DNA of 64,000 nt. It comes from Sulfurimicrobium sp031426915 (GTDB taxonomy: Bacteria > Pseudomonadota > Gammaproteobacteria > Burkholderiales > Sulfuricellaceae). Of the stretch, positions 48,296-57,185 are shown piece after piece. Both the position numbers and the translations under genes were made by a program. The stretch covers positions 25,200-89,199 of the forward strand of contig JASJPB010000019.1 in NCBI GenBank assembly GCA_031426915.1, in the 5' to 3' direction. A model generated the notes under the pieces. It was given only the letters and a program-made list of their open reading frames with translations. It did not search any database and was not told the DNA's origin. Within the stretch, counting starts at the first letter, position 1; each line of letters begins with the position of its first letter.

Positions 48296-49516
48296 CTTCC
48301 TGGCGGCCTGAATCTGCTCCGGCAGGTCGCCCAGTTGCCGCGTCAGCATGCTTGCAATCAGCAGCGTCAGCAGCCCGCCTGCAAAAAGGGTGGCCGGCAC
48401 GCCGATGGCGTGGCCGAGCGAACCCGCAACCAGGCTTCCCAGCGGCGCCATGCCCAGAAAAGCCATGGAGAAGAAGGACATGATCCGGCCGCGGTAGTGG
48501 TCGTGTACCAGGGTCTGGATGATGGTGTTGCTGGAGGCGGCGGTGAGCAGCACGCCGAAACCCGCCACGGTCAGCAGCGGCATGCTGATCCACAGCACCT
48601 GGTTGAAGGCGAAGCCCATCACGGCGCAGGCGGCCAGGTAAGGGGCCTTGGTCACCAGTTTACCGAGTGGCACGACGCTTTTTCTCGATACCAGAAAAAT
48701 TGCGCCGATCAGCGCCCCCAGGCCCGAACTGCCCATCAGCATGCTCAGGGTTTGTGCGTTGCCGTGGAACACCTCCTTGGCGTAGAACGGCATCAGCACG
48801 ATATAGGGCGTGAGCATGAAACTGACGGTCGCCACCAGTCCCAGCAGGGAACGGATGGGCCTCGATTGTGCCGCATAGCTGAATCCGTCCTTGATGCCGT
48901 GCAGAAAGGACTGGTTATGTTTCGGCGGCTGATGGCTGGTACGGATTTTCGAAAGCGCGAACACCACCACGATGTAACTCAGGCCGTTGACCAGAAAACA
49001 CATGCCTTCGCTGGATACGCTCATCAGGATGCCGGCCAGGGCCGGGCCGAGGAAGCGGGCGCTGTTCATGGCGAAGGAGTTGAGCAGAATGCCGTTGGCC
49101 AGGTCTTCCTTGTTTTTGACCAGCAGCGAAACGAAGGACTGCCTGACCGGGACGTCGACCGCGTTGATGATGCCCAGTAAGACCGCCATCACCACCAGAT
49201 GCCAGACCTGGATCAGGCCGCTCAGGGTGAGCGCCGCCAGGATCAAGGCCTGAACCATGGACAGCGACTGGGTCACGATGATCAGGCGGTGGCGGTTGAA
49301 ACGGTCCGACAGCAGGCCGCCCAGCGGCGAGAAAATCAGGATCGGGATCTGGCTCGCGAAGCCGATCAGGCCCAGCAGCAGCACCGAGGACGTGAGCTTG
49401 TAGGCGAGCCAGCCCATGGCCACCTGCTGCATCCAGGTGCCGATATAGGACACCATCTGGCCGGAGAAATAGAGGCGGAAATTGCGGTGCCGCAGGGCAC
49501 GGTCCATGAACTTCAT
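48293..49516 (-). CDS. MFS transporter (MFS_3, EntS-like)
   Basis: A 407-residue major facilitator with about 12 membrane helices. It belongs to the group of enterobactin exporter EntS-like permeases; the conserved loop GGLLSDRFNRHR lies after helix 2 (about residues 66-77). The substrate is unknown. The TAA stop is formed by the terminal repeat of the downstream foldback element. The start is 139 bases after the stop of the efflux operon on the same strand, with a long hairpin between, so it is probably a separate transcript that may read on into metK. Confidence 0.88.
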   Translation of the reverse strand: MKFMDRALRHRNFRLYFSGQMVSYIGTWMQQVAMGWLAYKLTSSVLLLGLIGFASQIPILIFSPLGGLLSDRFNRHRLIIVTQSLSMVQALILAALTLSGLIQVWHLVVMAVLLGIINAVDVPVRQSFVSLLVKNKEDLANGILLNSFAMNSARFLGPALAGILMSVSSEGMCFLVNGLSYIVVVFALSKIRTSHQPPKHNQSFLHGIKDGFSYAAQSRPIRSLLGLVATVSFMLTPYIVLMPFYAKEVFHGNAQTLSMLMGSSGLGALIGAIFLVSRKSVVPLGKLVTKAPYLAACAVMGFAFNQVLWISMPLLTVAGFGVLLTAASSNTIIQTLVHDHYRGRIMSFFSMAFLGMAPLGSLVAGSLGHAIGVPATLFAGGLLTLLIASMLTRQLGDLPEQIQAARK

Positions 49517-49567
49517 GTGGAGATGTCAGACAAGTTTTTGAGTTTCTGAATGGCAAAAAGAGCTGTT

Positions 49568-49643
49568 ACCGCAATGGACGCGAAGTAACGCAAAGTAGTT
49601 CAACTGCATGTTTTCTTTTGCGTTACTTCGCGTCCTTTGCGGT
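49568..49643. repeat. 27-bp inverted repeat, probable terminator of the efflux operon
   Basis: Left arm 49568-49594 (beginning accgcaatggacgcgaag) pairs with right arm 49617-49643 with one mismatch in 27; the loop is 22 bases. It lies between the stop of the ABC permease gene and the start of the MFS gene, both on the minus strand. The arm sequence resembles repeats scattered in many proteobacterial genomes. It may stop transcription, or be a mobile palindromic unit, or both. Confidence 0.65.
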
Positions 49644-49655
49644 GAATCGGCCGTG

Positions 49656-50876
49656 TTATTGATACCTCAGCGCCTCGATCGGTTCCAGGCCGGCGGCCTT
49701 TCTGGCCGGGTAGAAACCGAAGAATATACCTACCGCTGCCGCCACCATGAAGGCCATGATTACCGAACTCAGGGTAATCACCACGGCGGTCTCGGTAATC
49801 TTGTTCACCAGCACCGCGCCGCCGATGCCGAGTCCCACCCCTACCAGGCAGCCGGCGATGGAAATGATGATGGCCTCGAGCAGGAACTGCAGCAGGATGT
49901 CACGCTGGCGCGCGCCGATGGCGATGCGGATGCCGATTTCGCGGGTGCGCTCGGTGACCGAGACCAGCATGATGTTCATGATGCCGATGCCGCCCACCAG
50001 CAACGAGATGGAGGCGATGGCGCCGAGCATGAGCGACATCACGCGGGTGGTTTCGGCGGCGGTGTTGGCCAGGGCGGTAAGGTTGCGCACCGTGAAATCG
50101 TTCTCCGCCGCGTCCTGGATACGGTGGCGCTGGCGCAGCAACTGGTTGAGGGCGCGCTCGGCCGTGGGCATGGCCTCGGCCGAGACCGCCTGGGCCATGA
50201 TGAGGCGCACCGTGCCCCGGAACTGGGAGCCGAACAGCTTGCGCTGCGCGGTGCTGACCGGGATCAGCACGCTGTCGTCCTGGTCCCGCCCATCCAGGCT
50301 CTGGCCCTTCATGGCCAGCACGCCCACCACTTGGTAGGGGCTTTGCTTGATGCGGATGGTTTTGCCCACCGGATCCTCGTCGCCGAACAGGTTCTTGACC
50401 ACGGTCTGCCCCAGCAGCGCGACGCGGGTGGCGGAGCGCACGTCCGAGTCGGAGAAAGGGTAGCCCGCCGCCAGTTTCCAGTCGCGCACGTCGAGGTAGC
50501 TGGGCGTGGTGCCGATGATCTGGGTGCTCCAGTTGTTGGGTCCGTACACCAGTTGCGCCGTGCCGGGGGCGCTGGGGGCGACCGACGCGATGCTGGGCAA
50601 CTCGGCGATGGCCTGGGTGTCCGCTATGGTAAGCGTGGGAGCCGCGCCCGAGCCCATGCGGATACCGCCGGAAGTCGAGGAGCCGGACAGGACGATGAAA
50701 AGATTGCTGCCCATGGAGGCGATGGACTGGTCCACCAGGTACTGCGCGCCCTGGCCGATGGCCAGCATCAGGATCACCGCGCCGACGCCGATCATCATGC
50801 CCAGCATGGTGAGGAAAGTGCGCAAGCGGTTCGCGCCCATGGCGCGCCAGGCTTCGCTGAGCATCGCGCCGATCAT
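49656..50876 (-). CDS. MacB-like ABC transporter permease
   Basis: A 406-residue permease of the MacB/FtsX type. It has an N-terminal membrane helix (about 21-43), a large periplasmic domain (about 50-280) and three C-terminal helices (near 285-395), with the conserved TERTREIGIRIAIGA coupling loop. E. coli MacB is a fusion of ATPase and permease; here they are separate genes overlapping as ATGA at 50873-50876. The frame is open further upstream, but only across the ATPase gene in another frame. With the adaptor and TolC-like gene it forms a tripartite efflux pump. Confidence 0.93.
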   Translation of the reverse strand: MIGAMLSEAWRAMGANRLRTFLTMLGMMIGVGAVILMLAIGQGAQYLVDQSIASMGSNLFIVLSGSSTSGGIRMGSGAAPTLTIADTQAIAELPSIASVAPSAPGTAQLVYGPNNWSTQIIGTTPSYLDVRDWKLAAGYPFSDSDVRSATRVALLGQTVVKNLFGDEDPVGKTIRIKQSPYQVVGVLAMKGQSLDGRDQDDSVLIPVSTAQRKLFGSQFRGTVRLIMAQAVSAEAMPTAERALNQLLRQRHRIQDAAENDFTVRNLTALANTAAETTRVMSLMLGAIASISLLVGGIGIMNIMLVSVTERTREIGIRIAIGARQRDILLQFLLEAIIISIAGCLVGVGLGIGGAVLVNKITETAVVITLSSVIMAFMVAAAVGIFFGFYPARKAAGLEPIEALRYQ

Positions 50877-51592
50877 GCGTGCGCTCCGTGCAGTTCGTGA
50901 TCGACCGCGCCGTCGTGCGCCAGATGCCCGTCGATGAAGCGCACCAGCCGCTTGGCATAGCGGGCGATGTCGGCTTCGTGGGTTACCAGGATCACGGTGA
51001 TGCCTTCCTCCCGGTTGAGCTGTGTGAACAGTTCCATGATTTCCTGGCTGGTTTTGGTGTCCAGGTTGCCGGTGGGTTCGTCGGCCAGGATCAGGCGCGG
51101 CCGGTTGATCAGGGCGCGCGCGATGGCTACCCGCTGCTGCTGTCCGCCGGAAATCTGGTTGGGGCGCGAAGCGCCGTATTTGCCCAGGCCGACCCGGTCG
51201 AGCATGTCCTGCGCCCGCTTGTTCCGTTCGGCCTTGCCCACCCCGGCGTAGACCAGCGGCAAGGCCACGTTGTCGATCAGATTGGCGCGGGGAAGCAGGT
51301 TGAAGCCCTGGAACACGAAGCCGATGACCTGGTTGCGCAACCGCGCCAACTGATCCCGGTCGAGGGTGCGCACCCTGGTTCCGTTGAGCGCGTAATCGCC
51401 GCTGGTGGGCACGTCGAGACAGCCGAGGATGTTCATGAAGGTGGATTTTCCCGATCCGGACGGCCCCATGATGGCGACGAATTCGCCCGGGCAAACGGCG
51501 AGGGTGATGTCTTGCAGCGCCGGAACGGGCCCGGCGGCGGTGAGGTAATCCTTCCCTAAACCATTGATGCGGATAATTGCTTCCGCGCTCAT
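50873..51592 (-). CDS. ABC transporter ATP-binding protein (MacB/LolD type)
   Basis: A 239-residue ATPase that drives the permease downstream. Walker A is GPSGSGKST (about 43-51), the signature motif is ISGGQQQRVAIARAL and Walker B is LILADEPTGNLD with the catalytic Glu. A H-loop histidine is in LVTHEADIA. The gene overlaps the adaptor gene at base 51592 and the permease by four bases. Confidence 0.95.
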   Translation of the reverse strand: MSAEAIIRINGLGKDYLTAAGPVPALQDITLAVCPGEFVAIMGPSGSGKSTFMNILGCLDVPTSGDYALNGTRVRTLDRDQLARLRNQVIGFVFQGFNLLPRANLIDNVALPLVYAGVGKAERNKRAQDMLDRVGLGKYGASRPNQISGGQQQRVAIARALINRPRLILADEPTGNLDTKTSQEIMELFTQLNREEGITVILVTHEADIARYAKRLVRFIDGHLAHDGAVDHELHGAHA

Positions 51593-52767
51593 CAGAACAT
51601 TCTCATCTTCATGGTGCCGGATGATTGTCCCGCGCCCTGGGGAAGGGTTTCCTCGGTCACCACCTGATCGCCTGCCTTGAGGTCCCCGGAAATGACCTCG
51701 GTAAATTTGTTGTCGGTGATCCCGGCGCCGATGCTGAGCGGCTTGAGCTTGCCGCCCGCCAGAACATATACCGTCCCCGCCGGGCCTTTTTTGCGATCTT
51801 CCTTGTTTTTGGGCTTGCCGTTTTTCGGCGCGGCCTCGCTGGGCTTGAAACGCAACGCCGCATTCGGCACCAGCAACACGTTCTTGCGCTCGGCAACAGC
51901 GATATTGACGTAGGCCGTCATGCCCGGCATCAGGATCTGCTCCGGGTTGTCCACCGCCACCACCACGTCGTAGGTCACCACGTTTTGCAGCGTGGTGGGG
52001 TTAAGCCGTCGCTGCCGCACCGTTCCCTTGAAGGAGCGATTGGGGAACGCATCCACGGTAAATTTGGCCGTCTGCCCGACCTTGATGTTGCCCACGTCGG
52101 CCTCGGCGAAGGCGGAGTCGATCTGCATCTTGCTCAGATCCTGGGCGATGGTGAACAGGGTCGGGGTCTGGAAGCTGGCGGCCACGGTTTGCCCGACGTC
52201 CACCATGCGCGATACCACCACCCCGGATACCGGCGAATAAATGACGGAATAGCCCAGGTTGGTGCGGTCCTTCTGCAGCTGCGCCCGGGTCTGGGCAAGC
52301 TGGGCGCGCGCCGATTTCAGGGCCTGCACTGACTGGTCCAGCTCCTGCCGCGAAACGTATTCCTGCTTGAACAGCTCGCGCATCCTCGCCTCATTGGCCT
52401 GGGCCAGTTCCAGCGAGGCCTGGGCGTTGCTGACGCTGGCCGTGCTCAGGTCGGCCTGGGCCTGCAATACGGCGGGATCGAGCTCCATCAACACCTGTCC
52501 CGCCTTGACCTGATCGTTGAAGTCGACATACAGTTTTTTCACCCTACCCGAGACCTGGGTGCCGACGTTCACCAGCACCACCGGGTTGAGCGTGCCGTTG
52601 GCGGAAACGGTCTGGGTCACGTCGCCCATCTCCAGCGCCTGTATCTTGTAGCGCTCCTCCAGCGACGGGACATTGGCTTTTTTCCAGTAGAAGTATCCGC
52701 CCGCGCCAAGCGCGATCAGGGCCAGGATCAGGGTGACTTTATTCCACAGCAGCGAGCGTATTTTCAT
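51592..52767 (-). CDS. macA: MacA-like periplasmic adaptor protein
   Basis: A 391-residue membrane-fusion protein joining the inner-membrane ABC pump to the outer-membrane channel. One N-terminal membrane helix (about 10-28) is followed by a beta-barrel/lipoyl/helical-hairpin order: lipoyl half near 60-95, coiled-coil hairpin (about 100-165, rich in Ala, Gln and Leu), second lipoyl half with YSPVSGVVVSRMVDVGQTV, then beta-barrel domains. A Lys-rich insert near 325-340 (KNGKPKNKEDRKKG) is unusual. It starts 21 bases after the TolC-like gene and shares one base with the ATPase gene. Confidence 0.92.
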   Translation of the reverse strand: MKIRSLLWNKVTLILALIALGAGGYFYWKKANVPSLEERYKIQALEMGDVTQTVSANGTLNPVVLVNVGTQVSGRVKKLYVDFNDQVKAGQVLMELDPAVLQAQADLSTASVSNAQASLELAQANEARMRELFKQEYVSRQELDQSVQALKSARAQLAQTRAQLQKDRTNLGYSVIYSPVSGVVVSRMVDVGQTVAASFQTPTLFTIAQDLSKMQIDSAFAEADVGNIKVGQTAKFTVDAFPNRSFKGTVRQRRLNPTTLQNVVTYDVVVAVDNPEQILMPGMTAYVNIAVAERKNVLLVPNAALRFKPSEAAPKNGKPKNKEDRKKGPAGTVYVLAGGKLKPLSIGAGITDNKFTEVISGDLKAGDQVVTEETLPQGAGQSSGTMKMRMF

Positions 52768-52788
52768 GGGCAGTTTTCGGATAGCGGT

Positions 52789-54231
52789 TCAAGGAGTTTT
52801 GGAGGCAATGGCGGAAAAATCCAGCGTGCCCATGGCCTGGGCCAGTGTTGCCTTGGCGATATGCCAGTTGTAGATGGTCTGGATGTTCTGCACCCGGGCG
52901 CTGGCGAGAGCGGTCTGGGCAGTCAGCAGGTCGAGAATGTTTCCCACGCCGGCCTTGTAGCGCCCGAGCGCAACCCGCTCCGACTGGGTGGCGCTCGCCA
53001 CCAGGTCAGTGCTGCTTTTCACCGCCTGGGTTCCAGTCACCACGCTCTGGTACGCTTTCCACACGTCGAGCGCGATCTGCTGGGCGATTCTCTCGCGCTG
53101 GGCGAGGCGGGTTTCGATCTGCTCCCGAGCGGCGCGGATGCGGTAAGTATTGCTGTAGCCGGTGAAGAGCGGGAAATTGACCGACACGCCCAGCGCTGCA
53201 TTGTTGGCCGGGTCGGAGATGCTGGAATCGCCATGCGTGAAGTTCGATGACAGCGCAATGGTCGGCATGCCGGCAGCCTTTGCGGCTTCGGCATTGGCCC
53301 TGGCGGCGTTGACCTGGGCCTCGGCGGCCGCCAGGTCGGGGCGCAGGCGGCGCGCCTCCTGAATCAGCTTGCCGATGTCGCGCTCGAACATGGCATCCGC
53401 CAACTGCAGGGTAGGCGGCGTGATGGAAAAAGTGCGGTTGGCATCGGCGCCCATGCTGTTTGCCAGCACGCCCTGGGCATTCATGGCGTCCCCTTCGGCC
53501 TGTATCCGATTCAGCACTGCCTGCGAATAAGCGGTCTGGGCCTGCAATTTGTCGGCCGGTGTGCCGCTGCCGATGTTGTAACGTGCGCTGGCGGCATTGA
53601 GGCTTTCGAGGGCGGATTTTTCTGCTTCCAGCGCGGATGCCACCGCCGCCTGGGCGGCAAAAAGCTGATAGTAGGCCTGGACTGCGGACAGGAATACCGA
53701 CTGGATCACGGCGTCCTGGGCCAAGTTAAGCGCGGCGAGAACCTGCCTGGCGTTCTCCAGCGCGGCATCGCGCGCGCCGAAGTCATACAGCAGGTAGCTC
53801 AGCGAGGCGCCGATACTGAGTTGGTTGTAGTTGCTTGCGCCGGATGTGCTCGAACTGCCGCCATCGGCATGGTTGCGCGTTTCCGACCCGCTGATGCTGA
53901 TGCTGGGCAGGTAGGCGGACTGGCCGATGCCCACCTGGGCCGCCTGGAATCTCGCGTTGGCCCAGGCTTCACGGGTTTGCGGGTTGTTGCACAGCGCCCG
54001 TTCGACGATATCCGCCAGCGCCAGCGCTGTTTGCGCCGGCTGGCCGTTGTCGCAGGGTGTGGCGAGCAGGGCGTGCTGCACGCTGCCTGCTGCGGAGCCG
54101 GCCGCCAGACCCTGGGTGGAAAAGGGGTCGGGCTGCCCGGCCACGGCGGGAAGCGCCATCCCGGCCGCGATGACTGCCGCCACAGTGCGCAAGCGGGTAC
54201 TGTATTTGCTGTTTCTTTGACAGACGCTCAT
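52789..54231 (-). CDS. TolC-family outer membrane efflux protein
   Basis: A 480-residue outer-membrane channel of the TolC family. A signal peptide (about 1-32, ending AVAG) is followed by two repeated helical halves with long coiled coils, for example QLSIGASLSYLLYDFGARD in the first half and ALGVSVNFPLFTGYSN in the second. Start ATG 54231 is two bases after the stop of the Spy-like gene, so it is translationally coupled; no separate ribosome site is seen. A longer in-frame reading from 54369 lies inside the Spy-like gene. It works with the MacA-like adaptor and ABC pump that follow. Confidence 0.92.
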   Translation of the reverse strand: MSVCQRNSKYSTRLRTVAAVIAAGMALPAVAGQPDPFSTQGLAAGSAAGSVQHALLATPCDNGQPAQTALALADIVERALCNNPQTREAWANARFQAAQVGIGQSAYLPSISISGSETRNHADGGSSSTSGASNYNQLSIGASLSYLLYDFGARDAALENARQVLAALNLAQDAVIQSVFLSAVQAYYQLFAAQAAVASALEAEKSALESLNAASARYNIGSGTPADKLQAQTAYSQAVLNRIQAEGDAMNAQGVLANSMGADANRTFSITPPTLQLADAMFERDIGKLIQEARRLRPDLAAAEAQVNAARANAEAAKAAGMPTIALSSNFTHGDSSISDPANNAALGVSVNFPLFTGYSNTYRIRAAREQIETRLAQRERIAQQIALDVWKAYQSVVTGTQAVKSSTDLVASATQSERVALGRYKAGVGNILDLLTAQTALASARVQNIQTIYNWHIAKATLAQAMGTLDFSAIASKTP

Positions 54232-54233
54232 TT

Positions 54234-54725
54234 TCAAGAGGGATTCTTGCCTTCTCTTCTCTGTTTGAATTTTTCCCGGAACATTTCGGCTTTTGCCATC
54301 CTGGCCTTGATGGCGTCGCGCACCACCAGTTTTTGTTCCGGCGCCAACTGGGCATAGAACTTCAGCCATTCGCCGCGCAGTTCGCGCATTCTGGCGGTCT
54401 GCTCGTCCATGCTGCGGTCGGCGAGCGCCGCGAGGCGGGCAAGGTCGGGTTCGGCTTTATCCAGTTCCTGTTTGGTCTGCGATTTTAGCTCGTTACGGCG
54501 ATTCTGGCCCGACATTCGCAGGTCTTTGGTTTTTTGTTCCAGGGTTTGCCAGGACTTCTCCTGGTCGGCCGCCAGGTGCAGCTTGTCATGGATATCGCGC
54601 AGGGGCAGGAATTCGTGTCCGCCCCGGCCCATGGGTTCCGCCATGCTGGCGTTGACGGAGAAAACGCCCAGCCCCAGCACGGCGGCGGTGATGGCGGTGG
54701 CGATGATCTTTCTGCTGTTGTTCAT
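54234..54725 (-). CDS. Spy/CpxP-like periplasmic protein
   Basis: A 163-residue predicted periplasmic protein. The N-terminal signal peptide (about 1-29) ends near VNASMAEP. The mature part is helical and charged and has LAADQEKSWQTLEQKTKDL and LAPEQKLVVRD, two weak LTxxQ-type segments as in Spy/CpxP stress proteins. It is the promoter-proximal gene of the efflux operon and is divergent from the OmpR/EnvZ-type pair, so it may be the stress sensor or chaperone of the system. The family link rests on pattern and context. Confidence 0.8.
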   Translation of the reverse strand: MNNSRKIIATAITAAVLGLGVFSVNASMAEPMGRGGHEFLPLRDIHDKLHLAADQEKSWQTLEQKTKDLRMSGQNRRNELKSQTKQELDKAEPDLARLAALADRSMDEQTARMRELRGEWLKFYAQLAPEQKLVVRDAIKARMAKAEMFREKFKQRREGKNPS

Positions 54726-55024
54726 GGTCTGGCTCCTTGCTTGAAAGAATTAAGGTCTTGTTGGGAACCCGGATTGTCCATTAGCCCGAATCTGTCCAAA
54801 AAGACATGCTGTAGGGGCGAATTCATTCGCCAATGGCGGTTAAAACCGCCCCTACAGGTTAAATGCGTCTGTTTGACGCATGGTTGCCATATTAGGCGCC
54901 GGATGTAAGCCAAATATGTCATGCAGAGGCGAAAACGTAACAATTTGTTTCAGAGCTGCCATTCTGAATAATCTGCTTACAAAATAGTTCCATCTTTATC
55001 CGCGGCTCGATTAGGATTGGAGCC
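54726..55024. promoter_or_regulatory. Divergent control region between efflux operon and response regulator
   Basis: This 299-base region has no gene. It holds a palindromic repeat at 54810-54856 (listed separately). A pair of OmpR-like half sites may be present as gtaaca (54937-54942), four bases, gtttca (54947-54952). Such a site could allow the regulator to control both operons. This is inferred by eye. Confidence 0.3.
54810..54856. repeat. Short palindromic repeat (tgtaggggcg type)
   Basis: Ends tgtaggggcg (54810-54819) and cgcccctaca (54847-54856) are perfect inverted copies. Two small hairpins are nested: ggcgaat/attcgcc (54816-54831) and ggcggtt/aaccgcc (54835-54850). Units with this start occur in many bacterial genomes as intergenic repeats, so this is probably one dispersed copy rather than an operator. 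Confidence 0.65.
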
Positions 55025-55753
55025 ATGAATAAAGAGCAACGCCATCACATCCTGGTTATCGACGACGATCTGCGCCTGAGGGATTTGCTCGGTCGCTATC
55101 TCAACGAGCAGGGTTTCGACTGCCAGTCCATTCCCGATACGCGCGAACTGGATGCGATTCTGGCACGGCAGCGGGTCGATCTGATCGTTCTCGATCTGAT
55201 GCTGCCCGGGGAAGACGGCCTGAGCGCGTGCCGCAGGCTGCGCGGGGCGGGAAACGCGATCCCCGTCATCATGCTGACCGCCAAGGGCGACGAGGTGGAC
55301 CGTATCGTGGGCCTGGAAATGGGCGCCGACGACTACCTGCCCAAACCTTTCAATCCGCGCGAATTGGTGGCGCGGATTCACGCCGTATTGCGCCGCCGCC
55401 AGCCGGTTTCTCCGCCGGGGGCGCCGGTTGCAGGCGGCGAGGAAGTGGCATTTGGGCATTTCTGGCTGGATTTGACCTCGCGCAAGCTGGTGACCCTGGA
55501 AGGGAAGACTGTTCCGCTGACCACCGGAGAGTTTTCCCTGCTCAAGGTGCTGGTGAGCCATCCCCATCTTCCGCTGTCGCGGGAGCAGCTCATGGAACAG
55601 GCGAAAGGGCGAGAACACGAGGCCTTCGACCGCAGCATCGATGTCCAGATTTCCAGGCTGCGGCGGCTGATCGAGCAGGACCCGGCCCATCCCCACCACA
55701 TCCAGACGGTGTGGGGACACGGCTATGTATTCGTGCCGGAGAGCCAGTCATGA
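55025..55753 (+). CDS. ompR: OmpR-type response regulator
   Basis: A 242-residue two-component regulator. The receiver domain (about 8-122) has phosphorylated Asp57 in VLDLMLPGEDG and the acidic pocket at 13-15. The C-terminal winged-helix DNA-binding domain (about 145-238) has the LTTGEFSLLKVL and SRLRRLIEQD motifs. It overlaps the kinase gene as ATGA. It closely resembles OmpR; the divergent efflux operon makes that operon a likely target. The symbol reflects resemblance rather than proven role. Confidence 0.9.
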   Translation: MNKEQRHHILVIDDDLRLRDLLGRYLNEQGFDCQSIPDTRELDAILARQRVDLIVLDLMLPGEDGLSACRRLRGAGNAIPVIMLTAKGDEVDRIVGLEMGADDYLPKPFNPRELVARIHAVLRRRQPVSPPGAPVAGGEEVAFGHFWLDLTSRKLVTLEGKTVPLTTGEFSLLKVLVSHPHLPLSREQLMEQAKGREHEAFDRSIDVQISRLRRLIEQDPAHPHHIQTVWGHGYVFVPESQS

Positions 55754-57054
55754 GACTGATCCCGCGTTCCCTGTTCGGGCGTACCGCACTGCTGATCCTG
55801 GCGGTGCTTTTCCTGAGCCAGGCGGGGGCGTTGGTTTTTTTCAGGTACTACAACGCGGATGCGCGCAGCCAGCATTTGTCCAATGTGCTGGCGGCCCAGG
55901 TCGAGGTGGTCACGGATTCGCTCGATGCGCTCGATGGCGGGGAAAGGGACGCATTCGTGGCCAGAATGCTGCAAGGCCGCAATATCCGCCTGCAGAAAGA
56001 TAATGGCACCGCCCCTGGAGCACCGGCTGTTCGCCCGATGATAAAAAATCTTCCTGCGCTTCTGTCCGCCAGGCTGGGCTATCCAACCGAAGTGCGCCTG
56101 GAAACGGGCCGTTTGTGGATAAAAGCCCGCTCCCGTGATGGCGCCTATTGGCTGATGTTGCCGCGCCGCGACCAGGAGCGGGCGTTCCCCTGGCAATGGC
56201 TTGGCGCCGGCACCTTGATGGCGCTACTCGCATTGCTGGGCGCTTTCTTCATCGTATGGCGCATCAACAGGCCGCTGCGCCATTTGACGGAAGCGGTGTC
56301 CCAGGTGGGCAAAGGTGAAACGCCGCAAACCCTGGAAGAAACCGGCCCCACTGAAATTCGCGTGCTGAGCCGAAGCTTCAACCAGATGACACAGGGCCTG
56401 GGGCGTCTGGATGCCGATCGCGCATTGCTGCTGGCCGGAATTTCCCACGATCTGCGCACCCCGCTGGCCAGGTTGAGGCTGGGCATCGAAATGGCGAACG
56501 AGAACATCGAGCCTTCCCTGAAAGCGGGCATGGAGCAGGATATCGAGGATATCGACGCGGTGGTCGGGCAGTTCCTCGCTTATGTACGCGGGGATGGCGG
56601 AGAACCGGTCGAGGAAAAAGGCGACCTGAACATGATCGCCGCTACGGTAGGGGAGCGCTACATCAGGCTCGGCAAACAAGTGAAGCTGAGCCTGGCGAGC
56701 TTGCCACCCGTTCCGCTCCGGTCCACCTCGATGCAGCGCCTGATCACCAACCTGGTGGACAACGCATTCCGATATGCCGGAGGCGAGGTGGAAATCCGCA
56801 CCGGTATCGAAGGAAAACATATCCTGCTTGACGTGCTGGATCGTGGCCCCGGCATTCCGCAACAGGATTTTGCCCGCATGCTCCAGCCCTTCACCCGGCT
56901 CGACCCGTCGCGCGGCGATGGCGGCGGCGCGGGCCTGGGACTGGCTATCGTCAACCGCATTGCCGGCATGCATGGCGGCGAGGTCAGGTTGATTGCCCGC
57001 GAGGGCGGGGGGCTGGTGGTGCGGGCAAGTTTGCCGCTGGTGACGCGTGCTTGA
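55750..57054 (+). CDS. envZ: EnvZ-type sensor histidine kinase
   Basis: A 434-residue membrane kinase. Two membrane helices (about 12-33 and 153-173) flank a periplasmic sensor, then a HAMP domain and the dimerisation helix with phosphorylated His233 in ISHDLRTPLARL. The ATPase domain shows LVDNAFRYA, DRGPGIP and GAGLGLAIV. It probably detects envelope conditions and phosphorylates the OmpR-type regulator encoded just upstream. ATG 55750 overlaps that gene's stop; a longer in-frame reading begins inside it. Confidence 0.92.
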   Translation: MRLIPRSLFGRTALLILAVLFLSQAGALVFFRYYNADARSQHLSNVLAAQVEVVTDSLDALDGGERDAFVARMLQGRNIRLQKDNGTAPGAPAVRPMIKNLPALLSARLGYPTEVRLETGRLWIKARSRDGAYWLMLPRRDQERAFPWQWLGAGTLMALLALLGAFFIVWRINRPLRHLTEAVSQVGKGETPQTLEETGPTEIRVLSRSFNQMTQGLGRLDADRALLLAGISHDLRTPLARLRLGIEMANENIEPSLKAGMEQDIEDIDAVVGQFLAYVRGDGGEPVEEKGDLNMIAATVGERYIRLGKQVKLSLASLPPVPLRSTSMQRLITNLVDNAFRYAGGEVEIRTGIEGKHILLDVLDRGPGIPQQDFARMLQPFTRLDPSRGDGGGAGLGLAIVNRIAGMHGGEVRLIAREGGGLVVRASLPLVTRA

Positions 57055-57123
57055 AACTCATTAGAAGGAAATGTTGGAACGTGCGAAATTTGTCCACGCT
57101 GATATGACTACCCAGTAGTCGGA

Positions 57124-57152
57124 TTGACATTGGGATATGAAGATACAATAAT
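57124..57152 (+). promoter_or_regulatory. Sigma-70 promoter of the rhs gene
   Basis: A perfect -35 ttgaca (57124-57129) is followed after 17 bases by aataat (57147-57152). An overlapping tacaat is an alternative -10 with shorter spacing. The rhs ATG lies 33 bases downstream with a gggaga site. It lies in the 131-base gap after the kinase gene. Confidence 0.6.
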
Positions 57153-57185
57153 CCCGATGCAAAACGTCCTGGGAGAGACTCAAGC

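Noticed and set aside
49656..51494. One continuous 612-codon frame that could suggest an ATPase-permease fusion
   Set aside because: The part upstream of 50876 is the ATPase gene read in the wrong frame; the correct ATPase frame ends at 50873 and overlaps the permease start.
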